From positions 60,840,397 through 60,904,396 of the forward strand of contig NC_037088.1 in the NCBI RefSeq assembly GCF_002994745.2: 64,000 bases of DNA, given 5' to 3'. The number at the start of each line of letters is the position of its first letter. Positions within the stretch are counted from its first letter, which is position 1. Made by a program: the position numbers and the translations under genes. The notes beneath the pieces are model-generated. The model was not told the origin of the DNA. It saw only the letters and a program-made list of their open reading frames with translations, and did not search any database. Below are positions 21,717 to 34,356 of the stretch, one piece after another. The stretch comes from Rosa chinensis. Its lineage: Eukaryota; Streptophyta; Magnoliopsida; Rosales; Rosaceae.

Positions 21717-24575
21717 TTAAGGGTCTTTGTCTTTGGATGTATTTCTGGGAAGTCTGTTAAAAACACTTTCATCCACGATTTTATAATGCCTTGAAAATTG
21801 CCGGTGGATCTTTCCGCAATACTTATCCACAGTCCCTTCATATTTGCTGTACAAGGCAGGAATTGTTATGGACAGGACTGAACCTGCCACCATCAAAGGA
21901 GAAGTATAAGTATAAAACCATAATATCAAGTTATGTGTATCCCCCATTTTATCTCCAGACCTCGACCATTAATGCAAAATTTGGATGAAAGAACTCATGA
22001 CTGCACTAGCAACATAGCATAAGGTGCGTGTATCACCAAATTAATCACAACTCATAAGCAGACAATCCTTGAACAGTGTGGTAATGCAATAGGCCACAGG
22101 GGATGTATACTGACAGTCAATATACAGAAAAAAAAAATGTGAAAATTAGAACGAACAAGGGAGATTTATGTCTATGAGACATCATGCAGGTCATTCGTTT
22201 GACACACCAGGAGTAGCATGCACATACCAATATAAGCAAGCGTGAAGAAAGAGAAAAAGCTGCCAATGACAGACATGAGCCACAGACAAACCACAACCTG
22301 CCAAATGCAAAGTAGTTCTGTTAGATACCTTTTCATTTAACTCAGTATTTGGACATATGCAAAGTCAAAAGAGAACTAATTGTGTTCTCAGTCCATATAC
22401 ATTAAATCACAAGAAATATATTCTACTAGTAGAGAGCTCTATAAAGCAAGCAGCATTGGGGTCCCAAATACAACTGTTCCGACTAACTGCCCTGCAAACC
22501 AACTATAACAAATTTCATAACCCATCTGGGTACTGCACTGTTATCAGAGAGAATATAAGCCACAGTTTGCTTGATGGTGATTTGCCAAACACAAATGCTT
22601 AACACTAAAAACATCTTTAAAAGCCAAAGCCACACCAGGCTTGTTATAACCTCAGTAATTCTTGTATTGTATAATAAAATGCAGATTAATACTGACCTTG
22701 AAAAACAATTTAAAATCTTTTCCTATAGTGATGTCATGAGCCATAAGCAGCACGTTGTTGATTTTAACACGAAATGATGCTGCGGCATTGTTAACCATTT
22801 CCTCTGATACCACTAGCTCTGGTATTGCTTGCAATTGTCTACGCAAAGAATAGGATAGTTATCCTCATTGAAAACAGTTTGAGTGCTTAATATAGGTGAA
22901 GAGGATAGAATATCATACTTATTTCGGAAAACAGCATAGTTGGCTCGAAGAAATTGCAATACAACCAAAATCAGCAAGATATCTGAGCAGATTGATAAGC
23001 ATGATAATCCAGATCGCTCAAACAGAAGCCAAGAGACTGTGGCAGCAACAATAGCACCGATAGAAACACGCCGCCGTCTCCACAACAGAACATCAGCAGC
23101 TATAATAAGAAGAAATAGAGAGTAAAATAAAAAATTAAACAGAATGATTATCACACAAGAAAAGAGGTGTACATGCAAATAAGCTGTGGCAGGTAAGAGA
23201 AAGCGATGAATTATAACGACTGGTTTGATCCAATTTGTTTAAACTAATTGATACTTTTTCCTTTGATTAGTGAAAGAAACTTCAATCTTCTAGGGCAATG
23301 TGGATCTTCTTCTAATGAAGAACTACCAGCTTTACATATATTTCAAATGAAGAAAAGATAATTACAGCCACTTAACTAGGCTACAAAGTACAAATGCATA
23401 CAGAAGGCAGGGGCTCGAATACTACAGAACAGAAAGGGTTGACGATATACAGAGAAGAGTAACCCAAAAAGTATACACACTACTATACATCAACGAAACA
23501 CCATTCAAAACCATTCTTAGCTCAGCCGCAAAAGTATTATTATTCAATAATAGAATCAATTCCTACATTCAAGTTGTTCACATATGCATGAATGACTTAT
23601 TTGGGAACAAGTAGCAAAGCTACTTTACAAGACTCCCCAGGTGATTAAATGAAGAATGTCCAGGCAGGTAGAATTTAATGGGGCATACAGATAGAAGCGG
23701 TGGATTAAAACTCTTAAGACTATCTGCCTCCTTGTAAGCGAGGGTTCCTGAATCACTAGTGTGTCTATCCGATTCAAGTTCATCAGCAATTCAGCATGCA
23801 TGAACTAAGTAGTTTTAAGCCTTGCACACAAACCAATGGCACAATGGCATTTGCTATTCACCATCACAATAGTAATGCTCTTGGAAGAAAATCTAACAGA
23901 AGAGTGATTGCGATGCAAATTAAGTATTACTTTCCCTATGAACATGAAAGACAGTAGCTCACCTCATGAGGCAAGCCTAGTGAAACAGCCATCTTCTACA
24001 CTAAAACGCAAGTAACGCCACTCCAACAATCTCATTGGTTTCCTAAAAACCAGATTCTACATCATGTCGTCTAATTACTCACAGGAACACGAAAACAAAA
24101 GCCGAAACCTTTCCCCTCATAATTTTCAGGCATCTTATTTTCTTCAGAAGTTTTCACCATCCACACATTGTTTTCAACTATGAACATCATTGTCAATCCC
24201 CTCCTCATTTCCACAACCTCAACATTACGCCACTCAACATTGCCCCATTCAATCACAACCAACCGTGATCAGCCTCATCATGAGCTAATCAATAAGCTAA
24301 ACCACAACATTTTCAAATAACAAACCCTGAACTTTACAAGACGGAAAACAAATCAAAGACAGACCCAAATGTAAAAATCTCATACAAGTTTGATAAAAAG
24401 CATAAAGGTTCAATCTTTGCTCACCTTGGCCACCACCAAAGCAATCATGAACTGAGCCTTGCCGGCCAAACAATCGGAAGTCAGAGGCGCCGGCGGGATA
24501 AGAAGTGGAAGTCATGGCCTTCCTACCATTCTCATCTTCCTCCTCTATGCAGCACAAATCGTGTGAATTCTCCAT
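21717..24575 (-). CDS. RTNLB: reticulon-like protein (RTNLB family)
   Basis: Five exons on minus: 24425-24575, 22919-23099, 22697-22838, 22228-22297, 21717-21883, in frame for 236 residues. The short acidic and Ser/Gly-rich N-terminus (about 50 residues) is followed by a full reticulon homology domain. It opens with [11 protein letters not shown], then a long hydrophobic hairpin, a hydrophilic loop ([20 protein letters not shown], then [13 protein letters not shown]), a second hairpin ([20 protein letters not shown]) and a basic tail. Such proteins shape tubular endoplasmic reticulum by wedging two hairpins into the membrane. The first in-frame ATG (24575) was chosen. Its 3' UTR borders the duplicated macro-domain region. 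Confidence 0.92.
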
Positions 24576-25753
24576 GGTTTCCACACCAAGACTTCAACTT
24601 TAACCCACCAGCTCAAATTTCCACAAACTCAAATGACTTTAAAGAGATGAACAGCTCTGAATTGGGTGGTGTTTTCTTGTCAAAATTATTGATGAAACGA
24701 CAGTCTTCTTAGTTTGGGGGATCTGATGTTTCGAGAGTTTGGACTACTGACGACACTTGGTGCAATCACCGACGACAAAGTGTCTCAGCAATATAAAAGG
24801 AAACAAAAAACAGTAGAAACCAGTAAATTTTTTTTTTTTTTTCTTTCTAGAACTTTTCATTGAATGTGAATAAAAATGTGGGTGTTAAAGGTTTTAATCT
24901 TTTTCTTTGTTTAGCTAAATTAAGGGAATAGGGGTTTTTACCAAACTTTTACCAGAGGCCAAAACAATTATAAGGAGGTGGGGAAAGCACGTAGGGGATA
25001 GAAAAATATAAACTTTGAAGACCATTGACTTGTGCCACTATGAAATGGAATATAGAATGATTTGGCTAAACAACAAAACGATCTCATTTCAAAATATGCT
25101 TAGTAATTTTTTTGTATCTTATGAAAGATTTGAAGGACCTCTTAGAGAAAACGTTCTTTCTGAAGATTGTAACTTTTGATTTGTATTTGTATTACGTAAA
25201 TTTTTAGTTTAAGAACTAACGAAATGAAAAAACGCGTTATATTTTCCTTTTTGTTCTTGTTTTGAAAAGTTTTGTTTGTCTCTAGTCCTCACTACCCTAC
25301 ATATCTTCTACGGCTCAATATTTGCTCCTCATGTTTTTATTTTTCTGATAGTTATCACTTTATTTAGAGTGTCATGAATCATGTGAGTATGTGATTGGAA
25401 TAATCTTTTAACTCATTTTCTTTATTTTTTTTTATAGCGTCCCACAAATTTAAATAACTTATTACCTTAAAACGTTATAATGTTATGATATCGTAACTCT
25501 CACGCTATATTTTCGAAACTCTCATTTCTTGTGACGGTTAACTTTTTAGCTCCAAAATAATGACCTGATTCATTCATTTGTAATGTTTGTTTAATTAGAG
25601 ATCCATAGTCAAATATTTAATCTGAAATTTTCTGTTTTTGGCAATGTAGTGACTCATTTTTGTCTACACTCATGGTCCATAATTCACGGACCTACATGAA
25701 TGAAACGACGTCGGTGCCTGAGAAGTGACCAGGTGATCAGAGGTTCTCTGGCA
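24576..25753. other. divergent intergenic region
   Basis: Lies between the divergent reticulon (-) and sugar-transporter (+) genes, so it should hold both promoters. It contains a T-run at about 24829-24842 and otherwise AT-rich sequence with no ORF of interest. Confidence 0.5.
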
Positions 25754-25760
25754 TATAAAG
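25754..25760 (+). promoter_or_regulatory. TATA box of the nucleotide-sugar transporter gene
   Basis: TATAAAG, followed about 35-75 bases later by a CT-rich leader (25793-25832) typical of plant transcription starts. The leader may hold a 5'-UTR intron, with donor GTGAGTTTC near 26054 and acceptor TTTTGTAG near 26147. This is inferred from splice-like signals only. Confidence 0.55.
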
Positions 25761-26179
25761 CCACCAAAGACCAAACCTTTTTCTAACCAACCTCTCTCTC
25801 CCTCTCTCTCTCTATCTCTCTCTATCTCTCTAGGAATTAGAAAGAGACCAGAAACCCACTGAGCTGTATAAATCAGTCTGAGCTGTTAGAGATTTAGATA
25901 AATTTCACTGCTTGACGCAATTGTACCGTTCACCAAAGCATAGCAAAGACAGCCCAACTCATTTTTTTGACTCATTGTCAAAACCCATCACAGTAAATTA
26001 GGACCCCTTAATCTTGACCCTTTTCAGATCTGGGACTCTGATCCTCTCTCTGAGTGAGTTTCAGTTCTCTTTGTGTGTTTTGGTGCTTGTTTTTGTGGAA
26101 AAGGGATTGACTTTTTGATGGGTTTGGGTTTCTGGGTTGTTTTGTAGGCTCAGCTTGAAGTTGGGTTGGAGGGAAGAAG

Positions 26180-28950
26180 ATGGGTGAGGGTGAAAGGTTT
26201 CAGCTTGGGACAGTGGGGGCGTTGACTCTCTCTGTGGTTTCTTCTGTCTCCATTGTCATTTGCAACAAGGCCCTCATTAGCTCTCTGGGTTTCACTTTTG
26301 GTAAGTTCAATATCTGTTTATAATTCTGGTGTGGTCTGATTGCCTTGTATTGCTGTGTGTTTTTTTGTTAATGGATTTGTTCGTTCACTTGTGAATGCAT
26401 TTGGGATGCTTTTTCTTTTGAAGATTTGATTTTGATAACAATATTTTCTCCTTCTTTTTTTGTTACATTTGAAACTGATGGAGTTGTTGCTCTTGAAAAT
26501 GGACATTTAAGAACAATTTTAATTGTAACCTATTGTTTTAAGAGAAGAAGAAAAGGTTTGGTGGTTGGTTATTGCGACTTATTCATGGTTCTCCTGCATA
26601 ATTAGAGCTTTTGATTGCGGTTCAACTTTGATTTGCATTTAACTAGATCGGTCCAGTTTTGTAAGTAATGAGATGGAATTGGTCCTTTGGCAATTCAGTT
26701 GGACATGTTTGCATCTGTTGTGAAGGGAATTATGGGAATGTAGGATTGTTCATTTGTGATAGATGATTTATAATCCTTTTCATTTTCATTTGCTGTACTG
26801 GGGTTGCTGATATGAGATTTGTATACATATTTGTGCAGCTACAACTTTGACAAGCTGGCATCTATTAGTCACTTTTTGTTCCCTTCATGTGGCTTTGAGG
26901 ATGAGATTCTTTGAACACAAACCTCTGGATCAAAAGACTGTTACGGGTTTTGGTGTTCTGAATGGGATCTCCATAGGACTTTTAAACCTGAGCCTGGGGT
27001 TCAATTCTGTTGGCTTTTATCAGGTACTTTTTTTGCCTTACTTAATTTTGACTTATGAAATTTGGTGTTTCACATCTTTCTTAAGATTTGAATTCTGAGT
27101 TACTCTTATGTTTTGGCATTCTAGATGACTAAACTGGCAATCATCCCTTGTACTGTACTATTGGAGACCCTTTTTCTTGGGAAGAAATTCAGGTTTGTCT
27201 TGACAAACACTTTCCCTCACTAAGATCTCATTTACTGTTATGCTCAAACACATCCAAAACTTAGGACCAATGCGAAGTCAATTGTTTATTATATACTCTT
27301 AGTTTAGTCGGTTATACTGATTTATTCATATATAGTACTGTATATCCTAGTTGTTTATTTCTTTATAGGTGTAATAATGTAAGCTGGCTCCATGTACCAA
27401 TTCAGAAAATGCTTTTGAGATAATATTATCCTTGCCCCTACTTTTTTCCCCCCTTTGACCAATCAATATCTGTCATCGACCCTTACCTTTTCTGCTGTGA
27501 TGCATTTTAGGTGAAGTTTGATTAGTTGATCATACATTTCTGATTTCCTTACTTCCTAGCTGTACTGATACCATGTTTACATTTATTGGTTTTGCAGTAG
27601 GAGCATTCAGTTTGCCCTCCTTATCCTCCTTTTTGGTGTTGGGATTGCTACGGTTACTGACGTTCAACTCAATGCTCTAGGAAGTATCTTGTCTGTACTT
27701 GCAGTTCTTACAACATGCGTTGCTCAAATTGTATCCTCAATAGAGTTGTCTTCTTTTTCTTTTTCATTTTCAAATAGCGTACCTCACTTTTAAAATGAAT
27801 CATTTGCACATGCATCAATGAAGTTTAAATGGTACTTTGTAATGTTTGGTGCATAGTCTCTGAACCTTGCTTCAAAAGTCTTTTGTGGAGAACTCACTGG
27901 AGGTATTAGATTAAGAAGTTCCACAAATGTGGTTTCTCTTTATGACAATGCATTCTTTGTTCAGTGGAAGATGGCTAGATGAATAACTGACAAGTTGGTT
28001 CCTGTAGTTGTTGGTTACATACACTGTCAAAGTCTGGCAGTTGATAGTGCTAAATATTCATATTTTAATAATGAGTAACACAAGACTCCTTGTTAAAGTT
28101 TCTTTATTCTATGCATGGATGGTAAACAGTGACTATATGTAGGTTGGCATCTCCAGTTTCGTTTGATATCCTTAATTAGTTTCTTTCAGATGACCAATAC
28201 CATCCAGAAGAAGTATAAGGTTTCTTCAACACAACTTCTATATCAATCATGTCCCTATCAGTCAGGGACATTATTGATATCTGGCCCATTTCTGGATTGG
28301 TTTTTGACTAATCAGAATGTATTTGCTTTCAAATACACAACTCAAGTACTGGTGAGAATCAAAAGAATATATTTTTCAGTTTATCTCTTTGTTGCTGTTA
28401 TTTGAAAGCACTACTGATTATATGCTCACCCTCTGAAATGCATATGCTCACCCTCCGAAATGCAGGTTTTCATTATTCTATCCTGCCTGATCTCCGTGTC
28501 TGTAAATTTTAGCACATTTCTTGTGATTGGAAAGACATCTCCCGTCACCTATCAAGTTCTTGGACATCTGAAGACATGTCTTGTGCTTGCGTTTGGTTAT
28601 ACTTTGCTTCATGATCCATTTGACTGGAAGAACATCCTAGGAATTTTGGTTGCAATTATGGGGATGGTTTTATATTCTTATTTTTGCACTCGGGAGGGTC
28701 AGAAAAAGGTCGCTGAAGAAGCAACACAGCAATCAAAGGTTCTGGTCACTTGAGTTAACTTTTCTAATTCGTTTTGTAACATTGAATGATGAAGTGACAC
28801 TGAACTCCTTTCCTTTTTCGTTTATGGTTTCAGGCAGGGGAAGGTGAAACCGAACCTCTAGTGAGTGTGGAAAATGGAAGCGGATTAAAGCTCGCTGTTA
28901 CTCAGATGTCCCCCCCTTCATGGAAGTCAAACAAAGATCTACACGCGTGA
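26180..28950 (+). CDS. UXT: UDP-xylose-type nucleotide-sugar transporter
   Basis: Seven exons: 26180-26300, 26839-27023, 27125-27192, 27598-27730, 28190-28351, 28466-28738, 28834-28950, in frame for 352 residues. The protein has about ten membrane helices of the drug/metabolite transporter (TPT/NST) fold. Motifs are SVSIVICNKALISSLGF in helix 1, TLTSWHLLVTF, NLSLGFNSVGFYQMTKLAII, and near the C-terminus FSTFLVIGKTSPVTYQVLGH and KTCLVLAFGYTLLHDPF. These closely match the Arabidopsis Golgi/ER UDP-xylose transporters (UXT1-3), which supply UDP-xylose from cytosol to lumen for cell-wall polysaccharides. The hydrophilic C-terminal tail faces the cytosol. Substrate is inferred from family. Confidence 0.92.
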
Positions 28951-29352
28951 TGGCGTTTCAATCTAGTTGATTTACACACCTAATAGCAGCAGCATATTGA
29001 GGTGTTAGAGCAATGACAATATATTTGGTGTATGAATTTCTTCACCCATCTGTCTTCAGTTGAACAGGTGCGGGTCCTCCCTCTTCTCGGTGTTTATTAA
29101 AGAATTATAGTAAGTTGATATGTCAACAATTAGTTCAAGTGAGGAGTACCTATATTGGAGATTGTTACTTTTCCTAGAGTCCAGAAGAATATGGTTCAAT
29201 TTTGTACGCATTTGTAATGAAATTTTAATAGTCTATTACATAAAGAGAAGTTACATCCTTTACAGCTAGTCACAACTGTGCTCCATTCTAGTTTGCTTAA
29301 TATCATAGCTGTTCTCCATTCTTGGGGGTTTGTTTATTGTGATTATATGTAA
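28951..29352. other. 3' flank of the transporter gene
   Basis: Likely 3' UTR and short intergenic DNA before the Mutator-like element. No other feature seen. Confidence 0.5.
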
Positions 29353-29361
29353 CAAAGAAAA

Positions 29362-30593
29362 AGATTAAATTCAGTTTACCCCCGAGGTTTGGGGGTGTCA
29401 TTATTTCATCCTCTCTACTCTTAATTTTAAATTTTTAACTCCAAGCTTTCCAATTTTAGTCTTCTGTGTCCAATCTCTCATGTTCCGTTAAAATTAGACG
29501 TTAACTGCTGACGCGGACCCATGTTTGACGGCAAAATTATGCTTGTAACCCCGCCTTAGAAATCAACCCCATCTTCTTCTTCTTCGATCTCTGGCAACCA
29601 AAATCACCGCCCCCCATCACATCCTAATTCTCTCTTACCCTGCACAAACCCATACTTGCCCACCACCTTCTCTCTCTAAGCTCCAATGGGCAACTCCAAT
29701 ACCCTAACTTTATTGTGCAGGCAATCCACCAATACCTAGAATCTGCAAACGAAAAATTCCTAAACTTTCACACAATTTGCATTTGCAATAACCACAACTA
29801 CACCTACATGCCCAGATAACAAAAATCCTATCTTTGATCAAGATGTGGAAGAATTCAGAGTTTTACACTAGAATCACAATCAAATCAGAGACCTAGATAA
29901 AAGCTTACATCAATGAACCTTTGTTGCTCTTCTACCTCCGGTGAACCTCCCCACAACGAATCTGTCTCCAGGTAACCTCCACCGCTCTTCTACCTCCGCT
30001 TTCGAATTCATCGTTATCCGAATCCAAATCGGACTCCAACCCAACAACCTGAAGCCCTTGTGGAGCTAGAAAGTCACCGAATTCAGAGCCGGAGCCCTGA
30101 GAATTTGACTCCACCCCAAACCCTAGCCCTGAATTGGAATTTGACCATGATATCATCGCCGTCGTCACCTTCAATTTCCAATTCGATCAAGAACAGATCT
30201 GAACTGAAGACGAGAACGAAGTCGGTCATCGTTGCCTTCGTCCACTCGTCCCTTTGCCACCATCATTGAAACCTTTCACAGAGAGAGAGAGAGAGAAGAG
30301 GGGAGGCTGAGACGAGGATAATGGGGATGGCGGAGCAAAGGCCAGGAGGCCAGAACACCGTCGGATTAGCCCCTAAAAAGGGTTTTTTTTTTTTTTTTAA
30401 ATGTCTTGAAATGACCATTTTAGCCCTCAAAGTGGGCCCTATAATCGGAGTTAACGTCTAAGTTTCACGGAACATGAGATATTGAACACGAAAGACTAAA
30501 ATTGGAAAGTTTGGGGTAAAAATTAAAAATTGAGAGTAGAGGGGGTGAAATGATGACACCCCCAAATCTCAGGGAGTAAATTGAAATTAATCC
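29362..30593. mobile_element. non-autonomous Mutator-like element (MULE)
   Basis: Long terminal inverted repeats of about 160 bp: the left arm from 29362 and the right arm ending at 30593 read alike through GGGGGTGTCAT, CCAATTTTAGTC and CATGTTCCGT words. A 9-bp direct duplication CAAAGAAAA flanks it at 29353-29361 and 30594-30602. The interior (about 29570-30370) is richer in GC and holds an 80-codon open frame on minus (29932-30174) rich in Gly, Ser and Asp, with no family recognised. That suits a captured gene piece (Pack-MULE) but is unproven. A GA-rich tract lies at 30279-30296 and a T-run at 30381-30397. Confidence 0.85.
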
Positions 30594-30734
30594 CAAAGAA
30601 AATATATCCAAGCAGTACCATCATTGATCCTATTGATGTTCCTCAACTCCTACCCTCTTAAGTCCCAACTTGTCCCCAATCGCCAACCCAACTCAGTCTC
30701 ACATCTGGTGATGCCATGTAATAAGAAATGAGAA

Positions 30735-30989
30735 TGATAGACTCAACTGGGACTAAAGGGGATTTGGGAGGATTTCAAAAGTTTAATGTTCATTCATGAG
30801 CCAAAAAGGTTGATTTGATACAGCTTATAACAGAGATCAGAAATTGACTCCTGCTTACAAAACGACAATTGACTAGGACCACGTTCCATGTCAACTGGGC
30901 CATTAGACCTTTGGGCTAAATCCAATACATACTTCTATTACTACTAGAAATAAGCAATATTGGTCTAAGGGTTAGGGATGATCTTATCA
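30735..30989 (-). repeat. 3' LTR of the Gypsy element
   Basis: 255 bp, TGATAG to TTATCA on plus. It pairs with the LTR at 45578-45835. The purine tract is AAGAGGGGGGACT on minus, at about 30990-31005. Confidence 0.9.
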
Positions 30990-31067
30990 AGTCCCCCCCT
31001 CTTAAGACACAGCCTGTCCTCAGGTGCAGAAGGAAGGGAAGCGTGCCTTGATCATGTGTGCTTCCTC

Positions 31068-34000
31068 CTAAGTAGCATCCTCCACAGGAAGACTGGCCCA
31101 CTGGATGAACCATTTAGTGACAGAGCGCTTCTTCTTCTTGCAAACAGTCATGTCGAGCACTTTCAAAGGTTGCCAAACCAATTCACCCTTGCTGTTGGAG
31201 TGGGGAAGTGTGGAGGAAAGTGGAATATCATCGCTGACACGTTTCTTCAAGAGAGAAACATGAAAAACTGGATGAATCTTGGAATGAGGAGGGAGATACA
31301 ACCGGTAGGCTACCTTGCCGACTTGGGCCTGAACCTTGAATGGCCTGTGATAACGGGGAGAGAGTTTATGAGATGGCCGTTTGACTAATGATTGTTGGCG
31401 ATAAGGATGTAACTTTAGGAACACCCAATCGCCAACTTGGAATTCCTTTTCGGTCCGGTTGGAATCCGCGTGTTGTTTCATCTTGTTCTGGGCCTGGGAC
31501 ATATGCAATTTGAGCAGTTGAAGCAAAGCATTGCGATCCTGTAAAGTACGGTCAACAGAATGGACGACCATGGAACCCGGGGTATACATTGAGACCAATG
31601 GAGGAGGGGTGCCATAAACTGCCTGAAAAGGGGACATTTTGATGGTGGAGTGGTAGGTAGTGTTATACCACCACTCTGCCCAATGAAGCAACTCAGCCTA
31701 AGAGGAAGGCTTATCCGCAACGAAACACCGCAGATAGTGCTCCAATGACCGGTTCACGACCTCGGTTTGGCCATCCGATTGTGGATGGTATGCTGAGCTC
31801 CGGCATAGAGTGGTACCCTGTAATTTGAAAAAGGCAACCCAAAAATGACTTATGAAAACCGGATCACAATCACTTACAATTGACTTGGGCATTTCATGGA
31901 GACGAAAAATGTCTTTCAAGAAGGTCTCGGCAATCTGGGTGGCACTGTAAGGGTGTGAAATGGCTACAAAGTGTCCCTGTTTTGACAAGCGGTCCACAAC
32001 CACAAGAATAGCATTCTTCCCGTTAGACGGTGGCAAGTCGTCGACGAAATCCATTGAAATATCAAACCAAATGTGTTCTGGAATGGGAAGGGGTTGGAGC
32101 AGCCCGAGTGGGTGAGTGGTCTCATAAGTTTGGCGCTGACATTGGTCACAAGCTGCAATGAAGGCCTTGATTTCTTTCCTCATACCGGGTCAAGCAAAAT
32201 TGCGAGCTAGGCGGAGGTAGGTGCGTAAATAGCCGGAATGGCCAGCAATGAGAGAGGAGTGGAATTCCAGTAGAAGTTTAGAGCGCCACTCGGATGTGGT
32301 CGGCACAAAGATCTTATCTTTATATAGCAATTGTTGGTTCCGCAAAGCAAAACCCTTCTTGGATGGCTGGCCTTGGTGCAATTGTGAGATTATGGGCTGA
32401 GCTTCTGGGTCACGCTCATAAGCGTGACGAATTTGATCCAGGCTATCAAAAAGAGGGGCAAAAACAGCCTGAACGGAGCAAAGTTCATGGCACCGTGAGA
32501 GGAGATCCAACACGGTATTGGACTTCCCTGTGCAGTACTCAATGGTATAATTGTAGCCCATGAGCTTGGCCAACCACTTGTGCTAAGAAGGGGTGGAAAT
32601 CCTTTGGTCCAACAAGTCTTTGAGAGTTTGGTGATCGGTGATGATGGTGAATGGATTTTCCAGTAAGTAAGGACGCCACTTCTCGATGGCGAAGAGGACT
32701 GCCAACATCTCTTTATCATACACTGATAGAGCCTGGTTCCGAGGTGAAAGCGCCTTGTTGAGAAAGGCAATGGAATGATGCTGCGACAAGACGGCGCTGA
32801 TGCCGAGTCCACTCGCATCGGTCTCGATCACAAATGGTTGTGAAAAATCTGGGAGAGCTAGAACTGGAGCGGACATCAAGGCCAATTTCAAGGCGGCAAA
32901 GGCGGATTCAGATGAGGGAGACCAGATGAAGCTATCGTGCTTGAGGAGATAGGTGACGGGTTTGGCCAAGATGCCGTAATGATGGATAAATCGGCAGTAA
33001 TAGCCAGTAAGCCCTAAGAAGCCGCGTAATGCCTTCAGTGTTTTGGCTTGGGCCACTCCTTAATTACTTGCACTTTATCAGGGTCCACGAAAACCCCTTG
33101 TGATGAGATGATATGGCCCAAGTAGTGCATAGTAGGCTGATCAAATGAGCATTTAGGCAATTTAGCTTTTAAATGATTAGCTCGTAGAAGGCTAAGAACA
33201 GCTTGGAGATCATGTAAATGGGATTTGAAGTCCCTGCCATACACCAAAATATCATCGAAGAAAACCAAAACACATTTACGAAGTAATGGTTTAAAAACGT
33301 GGTTCATCAATGCTTGAAAAGTAGAAGGAGCATTTGTTAAACCGAAGGGCATTACCACAAATTCGAAGTATCCTTTGTGTGTGCGAAATGCCGTCTTGGG
33401 AATGTCTTCCTCATATATCTGAATTTGATGGTAACCGGATCTCAAATCGAGCTTGGAGAAATGGGTAGCGCCATGGAGTTTATCGAGAAGCTCATCTACT
33501 ATCGGAATAGGAAAGCGATCTTTGATTGTAACCTCGTTCAATGCTCGGTAGTCCACACAAAACCGCCATGTACCCTCATTTTTCTTCACCAAGAGAAACG
33601 GGGAAGAAAAAGGACAACAACTTGGCAGGATGATGCCTTGTGCCAGCATTTCTGCTACTTGTGCCTCCAATTCAGCTTTTTGGGAATGAGGGTACCGGTA
33701 TGGTCTCACATTGACTGGGTTGGTGTTTGGGTTGAGGTTGATATGGTTGTCAATGGGCCTGGGAGGCGGAAGGCCCGAGAGGGGCTCAAAGATATCAGAG
33801 TATTGGGCTGGTGGGGATTGAATTTCGGGGGTATGGTTGTCATGGTTATTGGGCTTGAGGATATGGGGAGAGTAGGCCAAGGGATCCCACTGATCCGACG
33901 GTAGCAGGGCAAGCACTTCGGTGGAGGGTAGAGGTTGAGGTGGGTGAGTAATCCCCTGGAGAATATGGCACCTTCCATCAGTATAGAACATCATAGTCTT

Positions 34001-34351
34001 TTCCAAGAAGTGTCAACCGATCAGACCCAACGTGTCCAACCAAGGCGTGCCAAGGACCAGGTCATAACCAGTCACAGGGAGGAGGAGGAAAGACCCAGTG
34101 AAGGTGTAGTCCTGAATGGTGATTGGCACATTGTGCACGGCGCCTGTGGGTGACAATGGTTGTCCAGATGCTAAGGAGAAGCGAAACCCAGCGGCGGAGG
34201 AGATGGGCAGATTCAATTTGTGAGCGATGGCCGGATTTATGAAATTTGAAGCTGCACCGTAGTCGATGAAGACACTGATGGGTACTTCTCGGATGAAGCC
34301 ATTGAGACGCATCATTTCACTTATGGCCGTGTTAGTGATGGCATGAAGTGG
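31068..34351 (-). pseudogene. Gypsy pol remnant: protease, RT, RNase H, integrase, chromodomain
   Basis: Read on minus. Protease is at about 34013-34315, with FIDYGA where an aspartic protease has D-S/T-G. Reverse transcriptase is at 33035-34006, with the FFDD form of the catalytic box. RNase H is at 32583-33056, with an ETDASG motif. Integrase is at about 31698-32573, with a His-His-Cys-Cys zinc finger (CDQCQRQ) and a D, D, E core visible near SMDFV, SDCDPVF and QSDGQTEVV. A chromodomain-like end lies at about 31068-31180. In-frame stops lie at about 34013, 32583, 32190, 31698 and 31068, and the frame shifts near 33035-33056. No functional polyprotein is possible. Confidence 0.93.
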
Positions 34352-34356
34352 ATAGG

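Noticed and set aside
33377..33904. 175-codon plus-strand ORF
   Set aside because: It is the complement of the Gypsy reverse transcriptase, which has clear motifs on minus.
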